Shown here: positions 8,838-16,623 of the stretch, piece after piece | Layout: each line of letters starts with the position of its first letter | How positions within the stretch are numbered: position 1 is the first letter of the stretch | Assembly (NCBI RefSeq): GCF_022549225.1 | Contig: NZ_JAKZFD010000003.1 | Coordinates: 62,001-126,000, forward strand | Direction: 5' to 3' | DNA length: 64,000 nt | From: Pelomonas sp. CA6 | Lineage (GTDB): Bacteria > Pseudomonadota > Gammaproteobacteria > Burkholderiales > Burkholderiaceae_C | Program-made: the position numbers and the translations under genes | The notes under the pieces: generated by a model | The model's database searches: none | Told to the model about the DNA's origin: nothing | Seen by the model: only the letters and a program-made list of their open reading frames with translations

Positions 8838-10118
8838 ATGAGCTCTTCTCCGCTGCGCTGGGTCCCCAGCCTGTACTTCGTGCAAGGCATGCAGTTCTTC
8901 GTGGTCATGCTGATCGCGGGGCTGATGTACAAGAACATGGGCGTGGCCAACGACCAGATCGCGCGCTGGACCGGCGTGCTGGGCCTGGCCTGGGCCTTCA
9001 AGCCGCTGTGGAGTCCCTTCCTGGAGCTGGCGCGCAGCAAGAAGCTGATCGTCGTGGCGATGCAGTTCACCGGCGCGGCCGGTCTGGCGCTGATGGCGCT
9101 GGCGCTGCAGCTGCCGTTCTGGTTTGCCGCCAGCCTGGGCGTGCTCTTTGTGCTGGCCTATGCCTCGGCCACGCACGACATCGCCTGCGATGGCCTCTAC
9201 ATGGCCTCGCTGGACGCGCGCCAGCAGGCGGCCTATGCCGGCTGGCAGGGGGCTTTCTTCAACGCCTCCAAGTTCCTCACGCTGGGCGGGCTGCTGGTGC
9301 TGGCGGGGTCGCTGGAGCGCAGCATGGGCGTGATGAACGCCTGGTCGGTGATCTTCGCGCTGCTGGCCGTGCTGCTGGCGCTGCTGGCGGCCTACAACGC
9401 CTATGCGCTGCCCGGCGTGCTGAACACCGCGCATGGCGAGCTCACCGCGGCCAGCGTGTGGCGCACGCTACGCGAGGTGATCGCGGATTTCCTGCTCAAG
9501 CCCGGCATCTGGACGGCCATTCTGTTCATCGTGCTGTTCCGCTTCGCCGAAGGCCAGGTGCAGACCATCGGTCCGCTGTTCCTGATCGAGGCGCGCGCCA
9601 AGGGCGGCCTGGGGCTGAGCACCGAGCAGGTCGGCGCCGTCTACGGCACGGTGGGGACGGCGGCCTTTCTGGTCGGCAGCATCCTGGGTGGCTACTTCAC
9701 GTCCTGGCTGAGTCTGAAGCGCGCGATGCCGGTGCTGATCATCGCGATGGCCGTGCCCAACGTGACCTTCTACTACCTCTCGGTCACGCTGCCGCAGGAC
9801 ATGCTGCACATCAGCGTCGCGGTGGCGGTGGAGATGCTGGGCTATGGCTTCGGCTTCGTCGGCATGATCCTCTACATCATGCAGGCGGTGGCGCCGGGCC
9901 GCTTCTCGACCGCCCACTACGCGCTGGGATCGGGCGTGATGCAGCTGGGCTTCATTCTCTCCAAGTCGATCAGCGGTGACATCCAGGTGGCCATGGGCTA
10001 CGAGCGCTTCTTCCTCTGGACCATCGTCTGCGGCGCTCCGGCGCTGCTGATGCTGCTCTTCGTGCGCCTGCCCGCGACGCGCGCGGCGCCGCCGCAAGGC
10101 GCGGCGGATCCGGCTTGA
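8838..10118 (+). CDS. MFS permease, AmpG-like, probable GlcNAc or chitobiose importer
   Basis: A 426-residue inner-membrane protein with about 12 hydrophobic segments. The opening SLYFVQGMQFF and the SATHDIACDG block resemble the AmpG/acetyl-CoA-transporter branch of the major facilitator superfamily, which imports GlcNAc-containing muropeptides. Its position between the hexosaminidase and the secreted GH16-like protein suggests it brings GlcNAc or a GlcNAc disaccharide into the cytoplasm for the kinase, in place of a PTS. The start at MSSSPLRW is used because upstream codons overlap nagZ. Substrate is inferred. Confidence 0.82.
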   Translation: MSSSPLRWVPSLYFVQGMQFFVVMLIAGLMYKNMGVANDQIARWTGVLGLAWAFKPLWSPFLELARSKKLIVVAMQFTGAAGLALMALALQLPFWFAASLGVLFVLAYASATHDIACDGLYMASLDARQQAAYAGWQGAFFNASKFLTLGGLLVLAGSLERSMGVMNAWSVIFALLAVLLALLAAYNAYALPGVLNTAHGELTAASVWRTLREVIADFLLKPGIWTAILFIVLFRFAEGQVQTIGPLFLIEARAKGGLGLSTEQVGAVYGTVGTAAFLVGSILGGYFTSWLSLKRAMPVLIIAMAVPNVTFYYLSVTLPQDMLHISVAVAVEMLGYGFGFVGMILYIMQAVAPGRFSTAHYALGSGVMQLGFILSKSISGDIQVAMGYERFFLWTIVCGAPALLMLLFVRLPATRAAPPQGAADPA

Positions 10119-10128
10119 GGCGCGCGTC

Positions 10129-11076
10129 ATGCAAGCCTGGCACGACATGGCGGCGGTGTGGCCGCGGGGCTGGCTGCTGACGGCGCTGCTGGCGCTGGCC
10201 GCGGCGGCGCAGGCGGCGCCCGAGCGGGCGCCGGCGCGCTGGTTCTTCGACGACTTCGGCTATGCCTCGGTGGAGGCGCTGGAGCAGCAGGGCGGCTGGC
10301 AGCGGCGCAGCGCGGCGGGCCATCCCGGGGTTCCCGGCGCGCGCTGGGCGCCGGAAGGCGTCTCGCTGCTGAACGACCCGGACAGGCCTGGGCGAGGGCT
10401 GCTGCGCCTGCGCGCGCAGACCGACGGTACGCCGGCCGGCACCCAGCAGGTGCAGCTGTGCCACCAGCGCAAGCTGTTGCGCGGTACCTATGCCGCGCGC
10501 GTGCGCTTCAGCGACGAACCGGTCGGCGGCGTGGACGGCGACCCGGTGGTGCAGACCTTTTACGCCGTGGCGCCGTTGCGCCACGACTTCGACCCCGAGT
10601 TCAGCGAGCTGGACTGGGAATACCTGCCCAATGGCGGCTGGGGCAGCGAGAAGACGCGGCTGTACGGCATCAGCTGGCACACCGTGCGCCTCGATCCCTG
10701 GCTGGCCTTCAACCAGTCGCACGAGGAGTTCGGTTCGATGGGCGGCTGGCATGTGCTGGTGACCCAGGTGGAGACGGCGCGCGTGCGCTGGTGGCTGGAT
10801 GGTCGGCTGCTCGCCGAGCATGGCGGGCGCAACGTTCCCGCGGTGCCCATGGCGATCAGCTTCAACCAGTGGTTCTCGCCGGCCGGGCTGCTGCCGGCAG
10901 GCGGCGCGCCGCGCGTCTATGAGCAGGACGTGGATTGGGTGGCCCATGTCCAGGACCGCATCCTGAGCCCGCAACAGATGCTGGACCAGGTGAACCGCTT
11001 CCGGCGCCAGGGCGTGGCGCGCCTGGACCAAGTGCCGCCGGCCGATCCGCCGCTGCAAAGCCGCTGCGATTTCTGA
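10129..11076 (+). CDS. Secreted GH16-like (laminarinase-fold) protein
   Basis: A 315-residue exported protein with a signal peptide (hydrophobic core about 15-28, likely cleavage after AQA or AQAA near 30). The rest looks like a concanavalin A-type beta sandwich. ELDWE at residues 160-164 matches the catalytic ExDxE pattern of glycoside hydrolase family 16, followed by aromatic residues expected in a glycan cleft. GH16 enzymes usually cut beta-glucans or galactans, so its place in a GlcNAc operon is unusual; a chitin-glucan or cell-wall substrate is possible. It begins 10 nt after the permease gene. Confidence 0.68.
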   Translation: MQAWHDMAAVWPRGWLLTALLALAAAAQAAPERAPARWFFDDFGYASVEALEQQGGWQRRSAAGHPGVPGARWAPEGVSLLNDPDRPGRGLLRLRAQTDGTPAGTQQVQLCHQRKLLRGTYAARVRFSDEPVGGVDGDPVVQTFYAVAPLRHDFDPEFSELDWEYLPNGGWGSEKTRLYGISWHTVRLDPWLAFNQSHEEFGSMGGWHVLVTQVETARVRWWLDGRLLAEHGGRNVPAVPMAISFNQWFSPAGLLPAGGAPRVYEQDVDWVAHVQDRILSPQQMLDQVNRFRRQGVARLDQVPPADPPLQSRCDF

Positions 11077-11087
11077 TCCCCTTTCGC

Positions 11088-12158
11088 ATGAACACCTCTG
11101 TGCGCCTCACCTCGGTCGACGTGCTGCGCGGCCTGGCCGTCGCGGCCATGCTGCTGGTCAACAACGCCGGCGACTGGAACCATGTCTATGCGCCGCTCGA
11201 GCATGCGGCCTGGGATGGCTTCACGCCGACCGACCTGATCTTTCCACTGTTCCTGTTCATCGTTGGCGCGTCCATCTCGTTGAGCCTGGGCGCGCGGCGT
11301 GAAGCCGGCACGCCGGCTGCGGTGCTGGCCGGCCCGATGTTCCGACGCGGGCTGCGCATCCTGCTGCTGGGGCTGGCGCTGCATGCGCTGCCCTGGCTGC
11401 TGCGCGACGACGCGGTGCTGCGCTGGATGGGCGTGCTGCAGCGCATTGCGCTGTGCTTCATCGGCGTCGGCGCGGTCGCGCTGTGGCTGGACTCGCTGCG
11501 TGCGCAATGGACCTTGCTGGCGGCGTTGCTGCTGGGTTATGGCCTGCTGCTGGCGCTGGGCGGGCCGCTGGACAAGGCCGGCAACATCGCGTCGCGGCTG
11601 GACGGCTGGCTGCTGGGCGCGCATGCCTATGAGTGGAACGCCGCGACCGGGCAGGGCCATGAGCCCGAAGGACTGCTGAGCACGCTGGGCGCGCTGGCCA
11701 GCTGCCTGCTGGGGCTGATCGCCGGGCGTGCGCTGCGCCATGGGCAGGCGTCGTCGCTGGCCGGATGGGGCTTGGTTGCGCTGCTGCTGGGTGGGGCGCT
11801 GGATGCGCTGCAGCCCATCAACAAGCAGCTCTGGACGCCGGCCTATGTGCTGTGGAGTGGCGGTCTGTCGCTGCTGGCGCTGTGGGCCGTCCATCAGCTG
11901 GTGGACCTGCGCGGCTGGCCTGCGCTGGGGCGCAGCTTCGGCGTCAATGCGATCGCCGCCTATGCCGGCGCCTGGGTGATGGCGGTGCTGCTGGAGCACT
12001 TCGGCTGGCAGCAGCGCCTGGTGCAGGGCCCCCTGGCGCCTATCGGCCAATGGCTGGGTCCCGAGGCGCAATCGCTGGCCTTCGCGCTGGGCTTCGTGCT
12101 CGTCTGGGCGGTGGTGGTGCGGGTGCTGGATCGGCGCCGCATCTACATCAAGGTGTGA
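11088..12158 (+). CDS. nagX: NagX-like multipass membrane acyltransferase (DUF5009/HGSNAT-like)
   Basis: A 356-residue inner-membrane protein with around ten hydrophobic segments, opening with SVDVLRGLAVAAMLLVNN, the signature of bacterial relatives of heparan-alpha-glucosaminide N-acetyltransferase (DUF1624/DUF5009). Members found in GlcNAc regulons of other proteobacteria are called NagX; their activity is poorly defined, but amino-sugar acylation or transport across the membrane is suggested. It lies 11 nt after the GH16-like gene and is clearly part of the nag operon. Start at MNTSVRL is the first codon beyond the previous gene's end. Confidence 0.83.
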   Translation: MNTSVRLTSVDVLRGLAVAAMLLVNNAGDWNHVYAPLEHAAWDGFTPTDLIFPLFLFIVGASISLSLGARREAGTPAAVLAGPMFRRGLRILLLGLALHALPWLLRDDAVLRWMGVLQRIALCFIGVGAVALWLDSLRAQWTLLAALLLGYGLLLALGGPLDKAGNIASRLDGWLLGAHAYEWNAATGQGHEPEGLLSTLGALASCLLGLIAGRALRHGQASSLAGWGLVALLLGGALDALQPINKQLWTPAYVLWSGGLSLLALWAVHQLVDLRGWPALGRSFGVNAIAAYAGAWVMAVLLEHFGWQQRLVQGPLAPIGQWLGPEAQSLAFALGFVLVWAVVVRVLDRRRIYIKV

Positions 12159-12196
12159 TCTTGGGCGCCAGGGCCGGGCGATCATGGGGAGATGAA

Positions 12197-12904
12197 ATGA
12201 ACGATCCGTATGCCCTGCGCATGCCCCCGGACATCCAGTCGGTGCAGGTGGGCGAGCACCAGGTGGTCTTCATCGACGACTTCCTTGAAAACCCCGAGGC
12301 CCTGGTCGAGGCCGCCTGCCGCAGCGAATTCCAGCCCTATCCGGGTGTCGCCGAGCGCAAGGGCTATCCGGGCCTGCGCGCCGCGGTGCCGGAGGACTAT
12401 TCCCTCAATCTCACGGCGCTGATGGATCCGCTGATCCGGCTCAACTTCCAGGTGCCCGAGGCCCTGCCGCTGCGCAAGAGCGAGTGTGCCTTCTCGCTGA
12501 CCACGACGCCGCCGCAGGCCCTGGGCCCATTGCAGCGCACGCCCCATTTCGACGCCAGCACGCCGCACCACATGGCCGTGCTGCTGTACCTGTGCGACGA
12601 GACGCATGGCGGCACGGGCTTCTACCGGCACCGGGCCACCGGGCTGCAGCAGGTGACCGCGGACAACCGCGAGCACTATCTGGACGTCTACTACGAGGAA
12701 ATCAATGCACGTCCGCCACGGCCGCGCTACTTCGACGTCTCCGACGAGCAATTCGAATTCCTCGGCCGCATCCCGGCGCGCTTCAACCGACTGGTGGCCT
12801 ACCGGGGCAGCCTGCTGCACAGTGCCTGCATCAACCCCCTGAACAGCCTGTCCAGCGACCCGCGCCATGGTCGGCTGACCGTCAACACCTTCTACGATTT
12901 CTAG
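12197..12904 (+). CDS. DUF6445-like protein, putative Fe(II)/2-oxoglutarate oxygenase fold
   Basis: A 235-residue soluble protein resembling the DUF6445 family found beside TonB receptors and tryptophan-halogenase-like genes. The metal triad pattern of 2-oxoglutarate oxygenases is visible: His117-x-Asp119 (in TPHFDAS), distal His208 (GSLLHSACIN) and Arg226 (HGRLTVNTFY) as the candidate 2-oxoglutarate anchor. A prolyl-hydroxylase-like GGTGFYRH strand lies at 138-145. No signal peptide. It is the last gene of the nag operon, ahead of a bidirectional terminator. Substrate unknown; the fold call is my inference. Confidence 0.72.
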   Translation: MNDPYALRMPPDIQSVQVGEHQVVFIDDFLENPEALVEAACRSEFQPYPGVAERKGYPGLRAAVPEDYSLNLTALMDPLIRLNFQVPEALPLRKSECAFSLTTTPPQALGPLQRTPHFDASTPHHMAVLLYLCDETHGGTGFYRHRATGLQQVTADNREHYLDVYYEEINARPPRPRYFDVSDEQFEFLGRIPARFNRLVAYRGSLLHSACINPLNSLSSDPRHGRLTVNTFYDF

Positions 12905-12966
12905 CGAGCCGGTCCGCTGCCCGCGGCAATCGCCGCCGGGCTGGCGACGACGCCGTTGCTGGCATG

Positions 12967-12995
12967 AAAAAAAGCCCGGCATCTGCCGGGCTTTT
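12967..12995. terminator. Bidirectional intrinsic terminator
   Basis: An 8-bp stem (AGCCCGGC / GCCGGGCT) with loop ATCT is preceded by seven A and followed by four T, so it can stop transcription from both the nag operon and the convergent TonB receptor gene. Confidence 0.9.
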
Positions 12996-13015
12996 GCATG
13001 CGGCCGCGAGGCCGA

Positions 13016-15649
13016 TCAGAACTTGGCGCTCAGTCCCAGGCGATAGGTGGTCTCGCCCATGAAGGACCAGGCCGGATAGCCCACCTGCAGCGGTGCCTTC
13101 ACCGTCGTCGTCGTGGCGGCGGCACCGTACTGCTTGTCGTCCTGCTTGAGCAGGTTGGCGGCCTCGAACGACAGGCGGATGTTCTTGGTGACGTTCCAGC
13201 CCAGGCTCAGGTCCAGCGTGCCGTAGGCGTCATGCATGCGGTTGCCGTACCAGCCGGTCTCGCGAATCATGTACTTCGAACGCCAGTTGTAGGCCAGGCG
13301 GGCGGAGTAGTCCGCGTTCTCCCAGAAGCCCACCAGGTTCACGTTGTGCTTGGACGCCAGCGTGAACATGTTCAGCTCGTCCTGGTAGCTGGTGGACGGC
13401 GCCTTGGCGTCGGAGTAGGTGTAGTTGGCCACCACGCCGAAACCGTTCGCGAACGAATGGTTGATCTGGGCTTCGATGCCGTTGATCTTGCCGCCACCGG
13501 CGTTGACGTACTGGTTGACCGTCCAGCTGTCCTTGCCGCTCTTGGGATCGACCACGCCGATCTTCTGGTCCACCTTGGTCAGCGCGGTGATGAAGTTGTC
13601 GATCGACTTGTGGAAGTAGGCCACCGAAACCATGTTGCCGCGGCCGTAGTAGTACTCGATGCCCAGGTCGAACTGCTTGGACTTCATCGGCTTCAGGGCT
13701 ACCGTGCCGTAGGTCAGCGTTTCGTTGCCGGCGCGGTCGTCGTTGTAGCCTTCCTGTTTGGTCAGGAACATGTTCTCGAAGTTCGGGCGCGTCATGGTCT
13801 TGGCGGCCGCGAACCGGAGGATGGTGTTCTTGTCCAGGTTGTAGGCCACGTTCAAGCTGGGCAGGAAGTCGTGGTACTTCGAGGTCTGGGTGGCCTTGAC
13901 CGTGCTCCAGCCGGTGTTGTGGCTCACGTCGCCATCGGCGAGCGGCGTGCCGTCGAACTTGTAGCCCGAGCCCAGCACATTGGTCTGGATGTAGCGCACG
14001 CCGAAGTTGCCGTGCAGCTCATCCTTGTCGAACTCGAACATGCCATAGGCCGACTTGTTCTTCTCCTCCAGCAGCACGTAGTTGGCGCGCTGTTCGATCC
14101 ACTTGGCGATGTTCTGGTTGGTCAGCGCCACCATCGCGCCGATGTCCGGCTTGGGGAAGTTCCAGCCCGGCGTGCCCATGGCCATGCTGCCGTTGTACAG
14201 GCTGGAGGTGGGCGCGGTGATGGGGTTGGTGTCGAAGTCGGCCTTGAACACCGCCCGGTCGGCGTACTGCGAGAAGGTGTGCTTGGTCGCGCGCAGACCG
14301 GTCTTGAAGCTGGAGATCACGCCCCAGTTCAGGTCCATGGTCAGGTCGGCCTGGACGAAGGTTTCCTTGTCCGAGTTGGGCGCGCGCAGCGAGGTGGCCC
14401 AGCCGGTCGGCGCCATCTTGGCCGGCAGGTTGGCCAGCGTGACGTCCTGGTTGGACGCGGGCGTGATCTCGATCTGCTTGCCGGTGGCATCGATGCTGCC
14501 GGTCCACTTGGGCAGGGCCGCGCCGCCATCGCCGAAGTTGATGGTCTGCGAAGTACCACCCTTGGCCTTGGTCGTGCCGCCGACCACGTCCAGCTTGTAG
14601 GCGTCGGCCTTGTAGCTGCCGTTCAGCACCAGGCTGTCCGAGGTCATCTTGCCGGTGCGCGCCCAGGTCTGGACGAAGGCGGTCGTGGCGTTCGCCGCGG
14701 TCGTGTTGCTCTTGATGCACAGGCCCGCGGCATTGGTCAGCTGGCAGTTCTGCGCGTTCTGGCCCGGGAACAGGTAGTGGCTGGTGTTGGAGTTGTCGCC
14801 GGTCAGCTCCAGCTTGATGTAGTTCAGCCCGAGGTCGAAGCCGGCGGCCGGACGGGCCTGCAGGTTCACATTGATCGCGGTGCGCTTGCGGTCCTGCACG
14901 AAGGTGGTCGGCGCCACGTCACCGGACCAGCGGGCGTCCGACTCGATGCCGCGGCGCATGTACTCGCCGTTCTCGATGGCACCCGCCACCAGCACGCCGA
15001 ACATCTGCCGCGAGTCCTTCCAGCTGAAGAGGCCGGAGACCTCCTTGTTCAGGTCCTTGCTGACCGTGCCCTTGCCCAGCTTCACGCCGACGAAGGCCGA
15101 GCCCGCGGGCAGGTCCAGCGGCTTGCGGGTCTTGACGATCACGGTGCCGCCGATGCCGCCTTCGGTCAGGTCGGCCTGCGAGGACTTGTAGACCTCCATG
15201 CCGCCGATCAGCTCAGGCGGCAGCAGCGAATAGTTGAAGGAGCGGTCCACCGTCTGCTGGTCATACCAGCCGGTCGACGCGACGGTTTGGCCGTTCAGCG
15301 TCGTGTAGGTCATCTGCGGGTCGGAGCCGCGCACCGACACCGACGCGCCCTGGCCGAAGGCCCGGCCCACGGACACGCCGGGAATGCGCCCCAGCGACTG
15401 ACCGACGTCGGAGTCGGGCAGCTTGCCGATGTCTTCCGCCGACACCGCGTCCACCACGGCGTTGGCATTCTTCTTGATGTTCACGGCGGTCTGCAGCGAG
15501 GCACGGATGCCCGTCACGACCACTTGTTCGAGCTGACTGGGCTCGGCCTTCTTGTCGGTCTGGTTTTCAGCCTGCTGGGCGTGCGCCAGCGTGGCACTCA
15601 ACAGCGTGATCGTCACGGCTGCCGCGATAGGGGTCTGTCTGACCTTCAT
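13016..15649 (-). CDS. TonB-dependent outer-membrane receptor, probable chitooligosaccharide importer
   Basis: An 877-residue outer-membrane transporter of the Xanthomonas/Caulobacter-type TonB receptor family. It has a signal peptide (about residues 1-24, ending in AHA), a TonB-box-like EQVVVTG, a plug domain with DIGKLPDSDVGQSLGRIPGV, the plug segment SVRGSDPQMT, and a large beta barrel ending in the expected C-terminal Phe (LGLSAKF). The start MKVRQTP is chosen because GAGGAG lies just upstream; an open stretch of 51 codons before it looks non-coding. Convergence with the nag operon and a shared operator-like half-site suggest GlcNAc oligomer uptake, by inference. Confidence 0.9.
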   Translation of the reverse strand: MKVRQTPIAAAVTITLLSATLAHAQQAENQTDKKAEPSQLEQVVVTGIRASLQTAVNIKKNANAVVDAVSAEDIGKLPDSDVGQSLGRIPGVSVGRAFGQGASVSVRGSDPQMTYTTLNGQTVASTGWYDQQTVDRSFNYSLLPPELIGGMEVYKSSQADLTEGGIGGTVIVKTRKPLDLPAGSAFVGVKLGKGTVSKDLNKEVSGLFSWKDSRQMFGVLVAGAIENGEYMRRGIESDARWSGDVAPTTFVQDRKRTAINVNLQARPAAGFDLGLNYIKLELTGDNSNTSHYLFPGQNAQNCQLTNAAGLCIKSNTTAANATTAFVQTWARTGKMTSDSLVLNGSYKADAYKLDVVGGTTKAKGGTSQTINFGDGGAALPKWTGSIDATGKQIEITPASNQDVTLANLPAKMAPTGWATSLRAPNSDKETFVQADLTMDLNWGVISSFKTGLRATKHTFSQYADRAVFKADFDTNPITAPTSSLYNGSMAMGTPGWNFPKPDIGAMVALTNQNIAKWIEQRANYVLLEEKNKSAYGMFEFDKDELHGNFGVRYIQTNVLGSGYKFDGTPLADGDVSHNTGWSTVKATQTSKYHDFLPSLNVAYNLDKNTILRFAAAKTMTRPNFENMFLTKQEGYNDDRAGNETLTYGTVALKPMKSKQFDLGIEYYYGRGNMVSVAYFHKSIDNFITALTKVDQKIGVVDPKSGKDSWTVNQYVNAGGGKINGIEAQINHSFANGFGVVANYTYSDAKAPSTSYQDELNMFTLASKHNVNLVGFWENADYSARLAYNWRSKYMIRETGWYGNRMHDAYGTLDLSLGWNVTKNIRLSFEAANLLKQDDKQYGAAATTTTVKAPLQVGYPAWSFMGETTYRLGLSAKF

Positions 15650-15779
15650 GAACTGCTCCTCAAGGTGGCCTGTGGATTTGTAGTGGCCTGTTAAGAAGAC
15701 TCGGCGCCCGCAGCACGCTCTCTGTGACGAGAGGATGAACGGTGCCCCCGATACACCTGAATACAACCAATGCGATGCC

Positions 15780-15811
15780 ACTATAACGGTCGGTAGTGCC
15801 ACTTTGCTACC
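15780..15811 (-). promoter_or_regulatory. Candidate promoter -10 and inverted repeat for the TonB receptor
   Basis: On the minus strand TATAGT (15780-15785) is a good -10 element about 130 nt before the receptor start, with no convincing -35. Just upstream an inverted repeat GGTAG / CTACC (15792-15796 and 15807-15811) could bind a regulator over the -35 region. Confidence 0.4.
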
Positions 15812-15946
15812 AGTTTATGGGCCGTGTTTCCCCTGATGTGGCGCGTCGGATACCGCGGATTTCGGTGCAAACCGGGGGGCTTCTATCAAGGGAGGGGCAT
15901 TGATTGGAATCGATGCGCACAAGTGGTACTTGATTGGTTTTCTTGG

Positions 15947-15962
15947 ACTGGTGCCTACCAGT
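15947..15962. promoter_or_regulatory. DasR/NagR-like 16-bp operator candidate
   Basis: The 16-mer has perfect 6-bp arms ACTGGT and ACCAGT around a 4-bp centre. This is the architecture of the dre site recognised by HutC-type GntR regulators of GlcNAc genes, and the window encodes such a regulator (nagR). A further AGTGGTACT half-site lies at 15922-15930. It is about 300 nt before the TonB receptor start and 155 nt before the tRNA operon promoter. No gene is seen in 15650-16158. Confidence 0.55.
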
Positions 15963-16116
15963 CATGAGTGCGGGTGATGGGTGTCCTGCGGCATCCTGCA
16001 CCGGAGCTTGGTGGTTGCTATGAGGAGAAGGTGGGTGTCGTGGGTGGATTGGTGGGTACGGCGTGGGGAGCCGGGCGGCGGCTCGGGCGCACAGCGATCG
16101 GGCCAACAAAAAATGT

Positions 16117-16144
16117 TTGCATCGAAAAATAGTCGTGCTATAGT
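16117..16144 (+). promoter_or_regulatory. Sigma-70 promoter of the tRNA-tufB operon
   Basis: TTGCAT (16117-16122) and TATAGT (16139-16144) are separated by 16 nt and end 14 nt before tRNA-Tyr, fitting a strong stable-RNA promoter. Confidence 0.75.
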
Positions 16145-16158
16145 CTATGGCTTGCCTC

Positions 16159-16244
16159 GGAGGGGTGCCCGAGTGGCTAAAGGGGGCAGACTGTAAATCT
16201 GTTGGCTTACGCCTACGCTGGTTCGAATCCAGCCTCCTCCACCA
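16159..16244 (+). tRNA. tRNA-Tyr (GTA)
   Basis: Class II tRNA with long variable arm. The acceptor stem GGAGGGG pairs with CTCCTCC (one G-T), the anticodon loop CTGTAAA carries GTA, the T loop is TTCGAAT and CCA is encoded. It leads the Tyr-Gly-Thr-tufB cluster, the same order as in Escherichia coli. Confidence 0.97.
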
Positions 16245-16342
16245 AAGGCAAATGCTTGGAACTGACGCGTGCAGCCCGGCGTCCTGTCACGGACTCGTGA
16301 TGGGATGGGTGTGTGGCGACGGGGAAGGGCGACGACTCCCGG

Positions 16343-16416
16343 GCGGGAGTAGTTCAATGGTAGAACCTTAGCCTTCCAAGCTAATGACGCGGGTTCGATT
16401 CCCGTCTCCCGCTCCA
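16343..16416 (+). tRNA. tRNA-Gly (TCC)
   Basis: Acceptor stem GCGGGAG pairs with CTCCCGC, the anticodon loop CTTCCAA carries TCC, the T loop is TTCGATT and CCA is encoded. It is the middle tRNA of the tufB transcript. Confidence 0.97.
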
Positions 16417-16490
16417 CGGAAGGTTCGAGGTTGTGGTGTCGTGAATGTCGGCACTGGTTTGATGGTCGTGGTCGTCAAACCTGTGTCGAT

Positions 16491-16565
<75 letters not shown>

Positions 16566-16623
16566 CCTCTCATCCGTTTCTCTCTTCTGAATTCCCCAGA
16601 TCTCTGATCGCCAGGAGCGCAAG

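Noticed and set aside
12998-15694. An 898-codon plus-strand frame over the TonB receptor
   Set aside because: The minus-strand receptor has signal peptide, plug, barrel and C-terminal Phe; the plus frame has none of these and no ribosome site.
16147-16371. Small ORFs across the tRNA cluster
   Set aside because: They run through three well-formed tRNA genes and have no coding signals of their own.
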